From Thermomonospora echinospora (GTDB taxonomy: Bacteria > Actinomycetota > Actinomycetes > Streptosporangiales > Streptosporangiaceae): a stretch of 64,000 bases of DNA. The position numbers and the translations under genes are program-made. Where the stretch lies: positions 1 to 64,000 of the forward strand of contig NZ_FNVO01000023.1 of NCBI RefSeq assembly GCF_900108175.1, read 5' to 3'. This document shows, piece by piece, positions 14,929 through 23,646 of the stretch; position 1 is the first letter of the stretch, and each line of letters begins with the position of its first letter. The notes under the pieces were generated by a model. That model was not told where the DNA came from. It saw nothing but the letters and a program-made list of their open reading frames with translations, and did not search any database.

Positions 14929-14970
14929 GCTTCCGCGGTGGGTCCCCGGTTCTTCGCGACGCCGGCTGCG
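14828..14970 (-). ncRNA. ydaO/yuaA-type c-di-AMP riboswitch
   Basis: Reading the minus strand, the leader contains the conserved blocks of the ydaO class: AACCGGGGACCCACCG near the 5' side, CGGGGTGAATCCG, GCGGTAGGG, CGTCCGAACCCG and CAGCTAACCCGGTAGGCG at the 3' end. The closing P1 helix is CAGCCG (14963-14968) with CGGCTG (14830-14835). In actinobacteria this class precedes cell-wall hydrolase genes, as here. Its 3' end is only a few bases from the Shine-Dalgarno sequence of the CHAP gene, so control of translation as well as of transcription is possible. Confidence 0.9.
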
Positions 14971-15035
14971 CCGCGAACATTCGGCGGTCGGCTCGACCTC
15001 CAGGGTGGAGGTAGGTCACGAGCCGGTCTCGGGGG

Positions 15036-15065
15036 AATGTACTTGAGGTAAAGCACTTCCGGCAA
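15036..15065 (-). promoter_or_regulatory. Candidate promoter for riboswitch-CHAP transcript
   Basis: On the minus strand TTGCCG (15060-15065) is followed after 18 nt by TACATT (15036-15041), a reasonable sigma-70-type match. It lies about 65 nt upstream of the riboswitch. The rest of the 352-bp gene-free stretch 14821-15172 is riboswitch plus an unremarkable spacer. Confidence 0.4.
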
Positions 15066-15172
15066 GTCCTGGGACAAACCGGGTGTCGGTGCCTGAAAGC
15101 ATGGTAAGCGCCAGGAAAGGGTTGTGCGCGGATGTTGTGAACATCCCTACAGTGGAGCGGGGGAGGACGAGC

Positions 15173-16036
15173 ATGGCCGAGCGACGCGCCGCCCGCCGGG
15201 CGGTGCCCAGCGTGTACCGCAGTGCGGACGGTCGGGTCGAACTGCGTCCCGACCCCGAACGCGAGCACGGCTGGCTGCTGACCGTCGAGGGCGTGCCCCA
15301 GTCCTATGTCGACCTGGCCGACCCGACCTACCTCGGCTTCGAGTACATGCGGCTGATGGGCGACGTGGTCGACTGCCTCGGCGACGGGCGCGCTCCGATC
15401 GACGCCGTCCACGTCGGCGGCGGGGCCTGCACGCTGGCCCGCTACATCGCCGCCACCCGGCCCGGCTCCCGGCAGCTCGTGCTGGAGCCCGACGCCGGCC
15501 TCGTCCGGCTGGTGCGCGAGCGGCTGCCGCTGCGGGGCGTGCGGGGGCTGCGGATCCGGGTGGTCGACGGGCTGGCGGGCGTGGCCGCGCTGCCCGACGC
15601 CTCCGACGACCTGGTGGTGCTCGACGCGTTCGCCGACGCCGCCCTCCCCCTGGAGCTGGCCTGCCTGGAGTTCTGCGGCGACGTGCGGCGAGTGCTGCGG
15701 CCCGGCGGCGGCTACCTGGTCAACATGGCCGACGGGCACCGGCTGGAGTTCGCCCGGCGGATGGTGGCCACCGTCCGGGAGGTCTTCCCGCACACGCTGC
15801 TGCTGGCCGAGCCCGGCGTGCTGCGCGGCCGCCGCTTCGGCAACCTCGTGCTGGCCGCCTCCGACACCGAGCTGCCCGTCGCCGAGCTGACCAGGCGGGC
15901 GGCCGGCGGCATGGTCCGCGCCCGGTGCATGGACACCGATGCCCTGGCCGGCTTCTGCGCCGGGGCCGCCCCGCTGCGGCGCGGCGAGCACGTGATGGTC
16001 CCGGTGCCGCCCGAGACCGCCTTCGGCCGCCCCTGA
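15173..16036 (+). CDS. Spermidine synthase-like methyltransferase-fold protein
   Basis: A 287-residue protein with a Rossmann-type core resembling spermidine synthase: PIDAVHVGGGACTLARYIAA is the nucleotide/SAM-binding glycine loop, QLVLEPDAGLVRLVRERLPL the acidic second strand, and DLVVLDAFADAALPLEL the position of the catalytic Asp region. The classical N-terminal tetramer domain is short. Whether it makes polyamines or methylates something is unknown; many actinobacterial homologues are uncharacterised. The ATG at 15173 is preceded by GGGGGAGGA; a start 30 codons earlier lacks such support. Confidence 0.75.
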   Translation: MAERRAARRAVPSVYRSADGRVELRPDPEREHGWLLTVEGVPQSYVDLADPTYLGFEYMRLMGDVVDCLGDGRAPIDAVHVGGGACTLARYIAATRPGSRQLVLEPDAGLVRLVRERLPLRGVRGLRIRVVDGLAGVAALPDASDDLVVLDAFADAALPLELACLEFCGDVRRVLRPGGGYLVNMADGHRLEFARRMVATVREVFPHTLLLAEPGVLRGRRFGNLVLAASDTELPVAELTRRAAGGMVRARCMDTDALAGFCAGAAPLRRGEHVMVPVPPETAFGRP

Positions 16037-16051
16037 CGCGTCCGCGGGCGG

Positions 16052-17161
16052 CTAGCGCACCGAGATGTGCACGTGGTCGTAGTGGTTCTGGGTGATGCTG
16101 CCGCGGTCGGCCATCCGGCGCCAGCCGCCGCCCCGGATGTTCCAGATGTGCTGCTTCCAGATCACGTAGTGGATGCCCAGCCGGGCGGCGTTGCCGGTCG
16201 CGTACGCCGCCACCTGGTCGCCATGCCTGAATGCGCTCGCGCTGGGCGTCCGCCCGCCCACGCTCTCCATGAAGTCGCAGGCCCGCCCGTACCCGTGGTC
16301 CTGGGCGTCGGCGCCGGTCCGGTAACAGCCGATCGTTGGGAACGGGCCGAACCGGTTGTTGAGCTCCAGCACCACCGCGCGCATCCGCGGCGTCATCCGG
16401 TTGCCCGTGATCGGGGTCGAGGAGCCGCGCAGCCCGTCGGGCCGGCCGGTCACCCGGGGCGCCTGCCGGACCGGGGCCCGCTGCCGTGACGGGGCCAGCA
16501 CGGCGACCTTCGTACCGCGCGGCAGGATCTTCCGCAGCGTCCTGCCCAGCTTCTCCGGGCTGGTCTTGCGGGCGCTGACGATGAGGGCGTTGCCGCTGGG
16601 CAGCCCGAGCTCCCTGGCCCGCGTCCGCGAGACGACGGCGTCCACGTCGGCGATGCCCATCGTGGCGTACGCCCCGACGCGCACCTGGCCGGGGGCGGCG
16701 CTGCTGCCCGCGGTGACCGTGCCGCCCAGCGCCAGCCGCCCAGACTGGCCCAGGCCGAAGGAGACCACCAGGTCCCCGCTGGCCACCGACTGCCACAGCG
16801 GGTCGGACACCGCCGACGCCTGCGGGGCGAACGCGCGGAACGTCGAGGGGTCGACTCCCAGCAGCCCGACCCGCCGCCCCGCCACCTGGGCGCTGGCGGC
16901 GTCCACGACCTCGACCGCGGCCACCCCCTTGGTGCGCCGTGCACGTTCCACCGCCTCCGCCGGCAGCGTGCCGGGATGGGCCAGCAGCAGGTGCGGGGTG
17001 TGCTGCTCGCGCAGCGGCGCCACCAGTGCGGCGGCCGGGCGTGCGGCGTCGCTGGAGATGGACACGAACCGGTCGGGGGCCGCGATGGACGTGCGTTCGG
17101 CCGTTTGCCCGAGGTCACCGAAGGCCAGCACACACACGTCGGTGACCAGCGTGCCCGCCAC
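16052..17161 (-). CDS. Exported protein: permease-ectodomain-like region plus C-terminal DD-peptidase-like domain, function unknown
   Basis: Residues 30-220 resemble the extracytoplasmic domain of a MacB/FtsX-type permease without the helices (DVDAVVSRTRARELGLPSGNALIVSA). Residues about 245-369 form a compact C-terminal domain (MTPRMRAVVLELNNRFG, GCYRTGADAQDHGYGRACDFM, NHYDHVHISVR) whose His/Asp pattern recalls M15-like metallopeptidase folds common in actinobacterial secreted proteins. The only ATG/GTG/TTG start in the frame is GTG 17161 (GGGGG 6 nt upstream). Upstream the frame stays open and encodes the front of a membrane helix, so the export signal seems cut by this start. Confidence 0.6.
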   Translation of the reverse strand: MAGTLVTDVCVLAFGDLGQTAERTSIAAPDRFVSISSDAARPAAALVAPLREQHTPHLLLAHPGTLPAEAVERARRTKGVAAVEVVDAASAQVAGRRVGLLGVDPSTFRAFAPQASAVSDPLWQSVASGDLVVSFGLGQSGRLALGGTVTAGSSAAPGQVRVGAYATMGIADVDAVVSRTRARELGLPSGNALIVSARKTSPEKLGRTLRKILPRGTKVAVLAPSRQRAPVRQAPRVTGRPDGLRGSSTPITGNRMTPRMRAVVLELNNRFGPFPTIGCYRTGADAQDHGYGRACDFMESVGGRTPSASAFRHGDQVAAYATGNAARLGIHYVIWKQHIWNIRGGGWRRMADRGSITQNHYDHVHISVR

Positions 17162-17453
17162 CAGGACCCCCAGCAGGGCGGGCGGCCAACGGCGGGACCG
17201 GGGGACGGCGGAATGCTCCTTACGCCTGATGTCGTCTCCTACGCGGGGATCGCCGGACGAGGTGAGAATGCCACCCGCTGGGGCCGGTCGGCAACAGCCG
17301 TCCCACCGGATGCCGGCCCGTTGTCACTTCGCTCACAAGAACTCCGCGAGATTCGGTCCCCAGATCGGAAGAGCCCCGCCCACCCGGACCGTACGGTCAT
17401 CGCCTGAATTCCGTTCTGCAGGGGGCGACCCCGGACCTTGAGGAAGGCTCCTG

Positions 17454-18401
17454 ATGGCCACCGTGACCGTGAAAGAAACGGGCTGGGCCCGGCAGCGCGA
17501 CCTGTCCCCGCACCCGGTGCCGCTGGTCGAGCGGATCGCCGTGGTGCTGTTTGTCGGCGTGCCGATCCTGGCCGCCTGCGCGGCGGTACCGTTCGTGTGG
17601 GGCTGGGGAATGGGCTGGACGGACGTCGCCATCCTCGCGGTGCTGTATCCGCTGAACGCCATCGGCATCACGGTCGGCTACCACCGGCACTTCACCCACG
17701 GCGGCTTCAAGGCCAAGCGGTGGCTGCGGATCACGCTGGCGATTCTGGGCGGGCAGGCCATGCACGGCTCGGTGATCCGCTGGGTGGCCGACCACCGGCG
17801 GCACCACAAGTACGCCGACGCCGAGGGCGACCCCCACTCGCCGTGGGAGTACGGGCCCGGCCTCGTCGGGCTCACCAAGGGCCTGTTCCACGCGCACATG
17901 GGCTGGCTGTTCACTAAGGACCGCACCTCGCGCCGCCGCTACGCCCCGGACCTGCTGGCCGACCCCGACATCCGGTTCCTGTCGCTCAACCCGGTGTACG
18001 CGCTGATCGTGCTCTCCACCTTCGCGGTGCCCTTCGCGCTGGGCGCGCTGCTCACCTGGTCCTGGCACGGCGCGGTCACCGCGCTGTTCTGGGGCGGGCT
18101 CATGAAGGTCTTCTTCGGCGACCACATCACGTTCTCGATCAACTCCATCTGCCACGTCTTCGGCAAGGCGGAGTTCCGGACCCGCGACCGCTCCCGCAAC
18201 GTGTGGTGGCTGGCCATCCCCTCGTTCGGCGAGTCCTGGCACAACCTGCACCACGCCGACCCCACCTGCGCCCGGCACGGCGTGCTCAAGGGCCAGATCG
18301 ACATCAGCGCCCGGGTGATCTGGGCGTTCGAGAGGCTCGGCTGGGTGTGGGACGTGCGCTGGCCCGACGAGCAGCGCCTGGCCGCCCGCCGGCTGCCCTG
18401 A
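17454..18401 (+). CDS. Membrane fatty acid (acyl-CoA) desaturase
   Basis: This 315-residue integral membrane di-iron desaturase has all three histidine boxes: H77RHFTH82, H114RRHH118 and H263NLHH267. Four membrane helices lie in two hairpins (about 28-80 and 180-225). This is the stearoyl-CoA delta-9 desaturase type that introduces a cis double bond into acyl chains. The ATG at 17454 is preceded by GAGGAAGG-type sequence. A fatty acyl-AMP ligase follows after 101 bp, so both may serve one lipid pathway. Confidence 0.92.
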   Translation: MATVTVKETGWARQRDLSPHPVPLVERIAVVLFVGVPILAACAAVPFVWGWGMGWTDVAILAVLYPLNAIGITVGYHRHFTHGGFKAKRWLRITLAILGGQAMHGSVIRWVADHRRHHKYADAEGDPHSPWEYGPGLVGLTKGLFHAHMGWLFTKDRTSRRRYAPDLLADPDIRFLSLNPVYALIVLSTFAVPFALGALLTWSWHGAVTALFWGGLMKVFFGDHITFSINSICHVFGKAEFRTRDRSRNVWWLAIPSFGESWHNLHHADPTCARHGVLKGQIDISARVIWAFERLGWVWDVRWPDEQRLAARRLP

Positions 18402-18502
18402 CATCCCCGTTCCGCCGGGCGCCCCGGACGCGGACCGGGCGATCTCCGCTCCGCAGGGGTCGTCCGGCCGCCGTCCCCGTCCCGTGACCACTGGAGACCC
18501 GC

Positions 18503-20266
18503 ATGACCGTCCCCGCGCTACCGGACATCGACCGCACCCCGCTGATCACCCGGCTGGGACGCTGGGCGAAGGAGTACCCCGACGACCGTGCCTACACGTT
18601 CGTCGACTACACCACCGACGTCGAAGGGGCGGTGACCGACCTCACCTGGAGCGAGCTCGACCGGCGGGCCCGCGCGGTGGCGGCGGCGCTGCGCCGGGCG
18701 TGCCAGCCCGGCCGGCGGGTGGCGATCCTGGCGCCGCAGTGCATGGATTACGTGGTCGCCTTCTTCGGCGCCATGTACGCCAGGACCATCGGCGTCCCGC
18801 TGTTCTCCCCGGACCTACCGGGCCACGCCGAGCGGCTGCTGGCGGTCTACACCGACGCCGACCCCGAGTGCGTGCTCACCGTCTCGGCGGTGCTGCCGCA
18901 GGTCGAGGCGTTCCTCGACCGGAACCCAGTGCCCCGGCCCAAGCAGATCGTGGTGGTGGACGACCTCGGCGCGGACGACGCGGAGTGGACCCCTGAGGAG
19001 GTCCGTCCGGACGATGTCGCCTACCTGCAGTACACCTCCGGCTCCACCCGCACCCCCGCCGGCGTGATCATCACCCACGGCAACTTCGCCGCCAACGCCG
19101 TCCAGCTGTGGGGCGCCTTCGACGGGACGCCGCGCACCTCGACCGGCGTCATGTGGCTGCCGCTGTTCCACGACATGGGTCTGGTCTCGGTGTGCGGGCT
19201 GCCGCTGGTGTACGGAAACCCGGGCACGTTCATGGACCCGGTGGCGTTCATCATGCGGCCGGTGCGCTGGCTGGAACTGCTCAGCCGCTACCGGGACGTC
19301 TTCACCGGCGGCCCCAACTTCGCCTACGAGTACCTCACCGCCACGGTCACCGAGGAGGAGAAGCGGGGCCTCGACCTGAGCGGGGTCTCGGTCTTCATGA
19401 ACGGCGCCGAGCCGATCCGGCCGAGCACGATGGAGGACTTCCTGGCGGCCTTCGCCGGCTGCGGGATGACCCCGCAGTCGCAGGTCCCCGCGTACGGGCT
19501 CGCGGAGGCGACCGTGTACGTCACCGCCTCGCGTCGCGACCGCCCGCCCACCACCACGGCGTTCGACCGCGAAGGGCTCGAACAAGGCGTGGCCCGCCCG
19601 TGCGGCCCTGATGACGAGAACGCCTCCCTGCTGGTCGGCTGCGGCGCCCCCTGGGGCCAGCACGTCCTCGTCGTGGATCCCGAGACGTGCGTGGCCAGGC
19701 AGGACGGGCAGGTGGGCGAGATCTGGGTGCACGGCCCCAACGTCGCGGACGGCTACTGGGGACGTCCGGAGACCACGGCCGAGCTCTTCCGGGCCGTCCT
19801 CGCCGAGCCCGCCGAGGGCGTCCCGGCCGGGCCATGGCTGCGCACCGGCGACCTTGGCCTGTGGCACGACGGCGAGCTGTACGTGACCGGCCGGATCAAG
19901 GACCTGATCATCGTCGACGGGCGCAACCACTACCCGCAGGACCTGGAGTACACCGCCTGCACCGCGCACGAGGCCGTCCGGCACGACTACGCGGCGGCGT
20001 TCGCGGTCACCGGCGACGACACCGAGGGCGTGGTGATCATCGCCGAGCGCAACCGCAGGGTGCCCGTCGCCCGGCTCGACCCGGCGGAGGTCGCCGCCGC
20101 GGTCCGCGCCGCCGTCCAGCTCCGGCACGACGTGCACCTGCGCGACTTCGTGCTGCTGGAGCCCGGCGGGCTGCCCAGGACCAGCAGCGCGAAGGTCGCC
20201 CGGTCGGCCTGCCGGCGGGCCTATCTGGACGGCACGCTTCCCGTTACCCGCCCGCACCAGGGGTGA
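18503..20266 (+). CDS. Fatty acyl-AMP ligase (FAAL-like adenylating enzyme)
   Basis: A 587-residue member of the ANL superfamily. The ATP-binding loop YTSGSTRTPAGVIITH starts at about residue 177, LPLFHDMGL and YGLAEATVYV are motifs shared with FadD32/FAALs, and TGDLG plus GRIKDLIIVDGRNHYPQDLE and the late Lys in RTSSAKVARS complete the site. FAALs load acyl-adenylates onto carrier proteins instead of CoA. No polyketide synthase or acyl carrier gene is nearby, so the acceptor is unknown. The desaturase upstream could supply or modify the acyl chain. Confidence 0.85.
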   Translation: MTVPALPDIDRTPLITRLGRWAKEYPDDRAYTFVDYTTDVEGAVTDLTWSELDRRARAVAAALRRACQPGRRVAILAPQCMDYVVAFFGAMYARTIGVPLFSPDLPGHAERLLAVYTDADPECVLTVSAVLPQVEAFLDRNPVPRPKQIVVVDDLGADDAEWTPEEVRPDDVAYLQYTSGSTRTPAGVIITHGNFAANAVQLWGAFDGTPRTSTGVMWLPLFHDMGLVSVCGLPLVYGNPGTFMDPVAFIMRPVRWLELLSRYRDVFTGGPNFAYEYLTATVTEEEKRGLDLSGVSVFMNGAEPIRPSTMEDFLAAFAGCGMTPQSQVPAYGLAEATVYVTASRRDRPPTTTAFDREGLEQGVARPCGPDDENASLLVGCGAPWGQHVLVVDPETCVARQDGQVGEIWVHGPNVADGYWGRPETTAELFRAVLAEPAEGVPAGPWLRTGDLGLWHDGELYVTGRIKDLIIVDGRNHYPQDLEYTACTAHEAVRHDYAAAFAVTGDDTEGVVIIAERNRRVPVARLDPAEVAAAVRAAVQLRHDVHLRDFVLLEPGGLPRTSSAKVARSACRRAYLDGTLPVTRPHQG

Positions 20267-20316
20267 CTCGGGCCGGAGCGTGTTCCGGCCGGTAACGGTG
20301 CCCTATGGTGGTCCCC

Positions 20317-20631
20317 ATGGCGGCATTGCACCACCCCGCGCGCGAGCAGATCCGGCTCGTGGACGTGATGCACGCCTTGGGCCACCCCATCCGGCTCGGC
20401 ATCGTGCGTGCGCTGGCCTCCGGCGAGGAGACCTCCTGTGGGGCCATCGACGTCCCGGCCCCCAAGTCCACCCTCACCACCCACTGGCGGGTGCTGCGCG
20501 AAAGCGGTGTCATCCGCCAGCGTCCCGAGGGCCGCCGGCTCTACCTGACGCTGCGCCGCGACGACCTCGACGCGCGTTTCCCCGGCCTGCTCGACCTGGT
20601 CTTCGCCGAGGACGCCGAGCTGGTGCCCTGA
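20317..20631 (+). CDS. ArsR-like winged-helix regulator
   Basis: A 104-residue protein with the ArsR helix-turn-helix: VDVMHALGHPIRLGIVRALASGEE, then the recognition helix in APKSTLTTHWRVLRESGVI and the wing QRPEGRRLYLTLRRDDLDARFPG. There are no CxC-type metal cysteines, so it is not a classical metal sensor. Two in-frame ATGs exist (20305 and 20317). The second fits a leaderless transcript from a -10 TATGGT at 20303-20308, and neither has a good Shine-Dalgarno sequence. Confidence 0.82.
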   Translation: MAALHHPAREQIRLVDVMHALGHPIRLGIVRALASGEETSCGAIDVPAPKSTLTTHWRVLRESGVIRQRPEGRRLYLTLRRDDLDARFPGLLDLVFAEDAELVP

Positions 20632-20665
20632 GACGTCCCCGGGCCCGTGCCCGCCGCCGGGGACG

Positions 20666-21511
20666 TCAGTCCCACCAGAACGACCACGCCGTCTTGCCGC
20701 GGATCTCCTCGGCGTATCCGATCAGCGTGCCCGGCCCCTGGAACATCGTGTCGGGGCAGAACGCCCAGTGCTCGGCGGCGACCTGCAGGGCGTGCCGGGA
20801 CGTCAGCGGCGGCGCGGCCACGCTGAGGTCCAGCGTGTTGAAGCCCAGCCCGACCACCCGGGCCCCGAACCGCTCCTCCCAGCCCCGCACCACGGCGGCC
20901 AGCGGGGCGGTCCACTCGTTGTGGTTGAGCGCCCCCTGCCACCCCATCGCGGTCAGCGCGTCGGCGCCCCGCTCCACGGCCGCCAGGCCCAGCGACAGGC
21001 CCCGCCGGGTCAGGGCGGCGGCGTACCGGTCGGCGAGCTCGTCCGGGTCGTGCACGGGGATGCCGGGCGGTGCAAGCCCCGGGCAGTTCTTGCCGTACGG
21101 ATCCAGCTCGGAGTAGTCGCCGTCGATCTGGTGCGCGCACCAGTCCGACCACACCTCGGCCATGAACGCCGCCGGATCGTAGTTGTCGATCTCCGACACC
21201 GGCTCGGGCGCCACCTGCCCCGCCGACCAGGGCTGGGTGGACTCGTCCAGCAGCACCGGCCACAGGCCCGAGCGCGGGTGCTCACTGCGCAGCGTGCCCC
21301 ACAGCCCGGCGGGCACGGGCCCGTCGCTCACCCAGAACGCCGGGCGGCGCACCGGGTGGCGCTGCGGGTAGCCGGGGTCCGGCCACACCACGGTCCCCGG
21401 CGGCAGCTCGGCCGCCAGGGTACGCCCTACGCCCCCGTCGCCGAACAGGTGCCGCAGACCGGGGGGACGCAGTTCTGCCGGCGGGGCGGGCCGGCGCTCG
21501 TGATCATCCAT
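20666..21511 (-). CDS. DUF4253-domain protein, function unknown
   Basis: A 281-residue soluble protein. The C-terminal half (about 170-281) carries the DUF4253 pattern (ALTAMGWQGALNHNEWTAPLAAVVRGWEERFGARVVGLGFNTLDLSVAAPP, HWAFCPDTMFQG, then a Trp-rich end SFWWD). The N-terminal half (PGTVVWPDPGYP, RPAFWVSDGPVPAGLWGTLR) is typical of these actinobacterial proteins. No enzymatic residues can be assigned; some relatives are linked to immunity or SUKH-like functions. The ATG at 21511 is preferred over one 15 codons upstream because conserved sequence begins there. Confidence 0.75.
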   Translation of the reverse strand: MDDHERRPAPPAELRPPGLRHLFGDGGVGRTLAAELPPGTVVWPDPGYPQRHPVRRPAFWVSDGPVPAGLWGTLRSEHPRSGLWPVLLDESTQPWSAGQVAPEPVSEIDNYDPAAFMAEVWSDWCAHQIDGDYSELDPYGKNCPGLAPPGIPVHDPDELADRYAAALTRRGLSLGLAAVERGADALTAMGWQGALNHNEWTAPLAAVVRGWEERFGARVVGLGFNTLDLSVAAPPLTSRHALQVAAEHWAFCPDTMFQGPGTLIGYAEEIRGKTAWSFWWD

Positions 21512-21686
21512 TTCGGGCCGTTTCGGTGCAGAAGCGTGCCAACAGGATCTTGGCACTCCGCAGGATGTTAGTGCGGTCGGTGCGCGTGGCGGTGCCGGGC
21601 GCCGATTCGGCTCGCATCCGTGACCCGCCCGGGCGGGACCGCCGGCGGGAGGGGCGCAACGGAGCGGGCCCGGCGCGGCGGCCGGC

Positions 21687-22172
21687 TCACGTCCGCCGGG
21701 GGCCGTTCCCGCTCAGTGCGGCCGGTCCGGGGTCGCGCCCGGGCCGGGGGGCCGTCTGCTCGGCCGCGGGCCGCTCGGCGGCCGAGCAGGGCGTCGCCTG
21801 GCTCGTTCCAACCGGGTCGCCGGCGGCCTTGATGGCCACGCTCGCCAGCGAGAGCACCAGGGTCACGTCGGAGTCGGTGGACAGGCCGATCCGCACCCAG
21901 TCGCCGCCGGGCCGCACCGCCACCCGGCCCGACCGCGCCAGCGCGGCGCCGAGCCGTTCGATGACCGGCCGGGTCAGCAGCAGCTCGGCCTCGTCGGCGG
22001 AATGCAGGTCGGCGGAATGCAGATGGAGGATCTGGCGGGGGCCGACCCCCAGGCCGAACCCGATCCCGCAGTCGGCCCGCCCGATGCTCACCGCGGGCCA
22101 GGTGTTCAACCGCTTCACGAGCCGGTCGGCGAAGGAGGACGCGCCACTCCCCAGGGCTGCCACATCGTTCAT
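21687..22172 (-). CDS. Luciferase-domain/DUF5519-like protein, function unknown
   Basis: A 161-residue protein. The region RADCGIGFGLGVGPRQILHLHSAD followed by LLLTRPVIERLGAALARSGRVAVRPGGDWVRIGLST matches the small 'luciferase domain' (DUF5519) pattern: HLH core, basic-residue strand, and a Trp-containing final strand. It is unrelated to bacterial LuxAB, and the function is unknown. A 15-bp in-frame tandem duplication repeats LHSAD in the conserved loop. The C-terminal 45 residues are low complexity. The start ATG 22172 has only a weak ribosome site. Confidence 0.6.
   Translation of the reverse strand: MNDVAALGSGASSFADRLVKRLNTWPAVSIGRADCGIGFGLGVGPRQILHLHSADLHSADEAELLLTRPVIERLGAALARSGRVAVRPGGDWVRIGLSTDSDVTLVLSLASVAIKAAGDPVGTSQATPCSAAERPAAEQTAPRPGRDPGPAALSGNGPRRT
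21993..22022 (-). repeat. In-frame 15-bp tandem duplication inside the DUF5519-like gene
   Basis: The unit GTCGGCGGAATGCAG (plus-strand reading) occurs twice without mismatch at 21993-22007 and 22008-22022, duplicating five residues next to the HLH motif. The perfect identity suggests a recent event. Confidence 0.9.
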
Positions 22173-22377
22173 GGTCGCCGTCCGCCAGGGGACACGGAAC
22201 CACCCGAGTCGAAATCGTTATCGCCGTCGTTGAATTCCGGTCGGCTGATGGTCGCCCGCCCGCCGCCGAACCGTTTACGGGCATGATCAAGAAACTTTCC
22301 GGCCGGACTGGAATCCGGCCGGACCGGAACACATCCGCCCCGGCGGGCTCCCGGTCGTGGCCGCCGCGGCCGGGCGT

Positions 22378-22785
22378 TCAGCCGGCGGGCGCCGTGGTGT
22401 CCAGTTCGAACCAGGCGGTGAGCCCGGCGTCGGTGCGGACGTGGTCCCAGCGGGAGGCCAGGTGGTCGACCAGGAACAGGCCCCGGCCACCCTCGGCGTC
22501 GACGCCGGACTCGCGCATCCGGGGCAGTTTCCCGGAGCCGGCGTCGGTCACCTCGATCCGGACACCGCTTTCGGTCTCCAGCACCACCACGGTGATGGCG
22601 CCCGTGCCGTGCACGATGCCGTTGGTGACGAACTCACTGGTGAGCAGGACCGCGGTCTCACGGTCGGGGTGATGGCGCAAGGTGCTGTCGACGAACCCGC
22701 GCGCCTGGGCGACATCCGTGGTGTTGCCGTCGAACGTCAGGATCCCGCGGACGGCGCCTACGGGTCCCGTTCTGCCTGCCGGCAT
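22378..22785 (-). CDS. RsbW-like ATP-binding anti-sigma/HATPase protein
   Basis: A 135-residue single-domain HATPase of the anti-sigma/serine kinase family. The N-box is in LLTSEFVTNGIVHG, the G1 box in IEVTDAGSGKLP and the G2 region in EGGRGLFLVDHLASRWDHV. Such stand-alone proteins are abundant in Streptomyces-like genomes and bind partner sigma factors or anti-anti-sigma factors; no partner is encoded nearby. The ATG at 22785 has a strong GGGGAGG 7 nt upstream; two upstream in-frame ATGs (22896, 22863) would add non-conserved residues. Confidence 0.85.
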   Translation of the reverse strand: MPAGRTGPVGAVRGILTFDGNTTDVAQARGFVDSTLRHHPDRETAVLLTSEFVTNGIVHGTGAITVVVLETESGVRIEVTDAGSGKLPRMRESGVDAEGGRGLFLVDHLASRWDHVRTDAGLTAWFELDTTAPAG

Positions 22786-23012
22786 GGTGACCTCCCCGTG
22801 CGGCTCGGGACGTGCACCGAGGCGTGGCCGTGTCCGTACTCGCTGACCGACTTGACCCGCCATGGTGACGTACCTGCCTTCCTGCCGACCGGACACTCCC
22901 TCGGCTCGGCGCCTGCCGTGGCCCGGCGCCGGGCGGTCCGCTCGGCCGTCTCATCCGACCATGCGGCCCGCTGCCAAGGCTTGTGGCGTTCCGAAAAGCG
23001 GGTGAGTGCTTG

Positions 23013-23030
23013 TTGTCAGCGCTCTGACAA
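23013..23030. promoter_or_regulatory. Perfect 18-bp palindrome, operator candidate
   Basis: TTGTCAG (23013-23019) and CTGACAA (23024-23030) flank CGCT. It sits 228 bp upstream of the anti-sigma-like gene in non-coding DNA. The binding protein is unknown. Confidence 0.4.
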
Positions 23031-23646
23031 TGACAGTCCGGACGGGCGATCGGCCGGTCGCGCGCAGTGAAGTATTGAGTTGTTGTGACCGCCGGGTAAA
23101 TTTTGCAAGATTTTCTGCCCGGTTCATCCGATGGCCGGGGGGAGCGATCCGGTAGGTGCCGCCGCCCTCCGGAAGGTCCGCGCTCCCGGGGTCCCGCGGG
23201 CTCTCGATGGGGTCGGGATGACACTGACCGTCGGTAGCGGGATCGCTACGGAAATTGTGTGGCCGTAGGGACCTCCATGCCGTTGCCCGGTGTCTGGAAC
23301 GGGCCATAAAAGGCTCGCAGGAGGGCGGCGGAGGGCATTCTCTCAAAGGGTGCCGAAAAGGTCTCCGGAACGCCGTGGCGGGCCGCCGCGCGGCCGCCCG
23401 GCCGAGGTGCCGCCGGCCGCAGGCCGTTCACTGGAACGCGGGCGGCGGATCGGAAATCGCCGGGTGGCCATGGCGTTTGCCTGCCCGGCGATAAAGTCGT
23501 CGGGCCCGGCGGCCAATGGCGGCGGCCATTCCGGGGCCGAGGTAAACCGGGCGCAGACCCGTACGGAAGGCGACCGGGGGAACGGGCGGGCCGGGCGGAC
23601 CGTGCCAAGTCCGAAGCGCGTGATCGACTTGCCGAAGACCCGGCCG

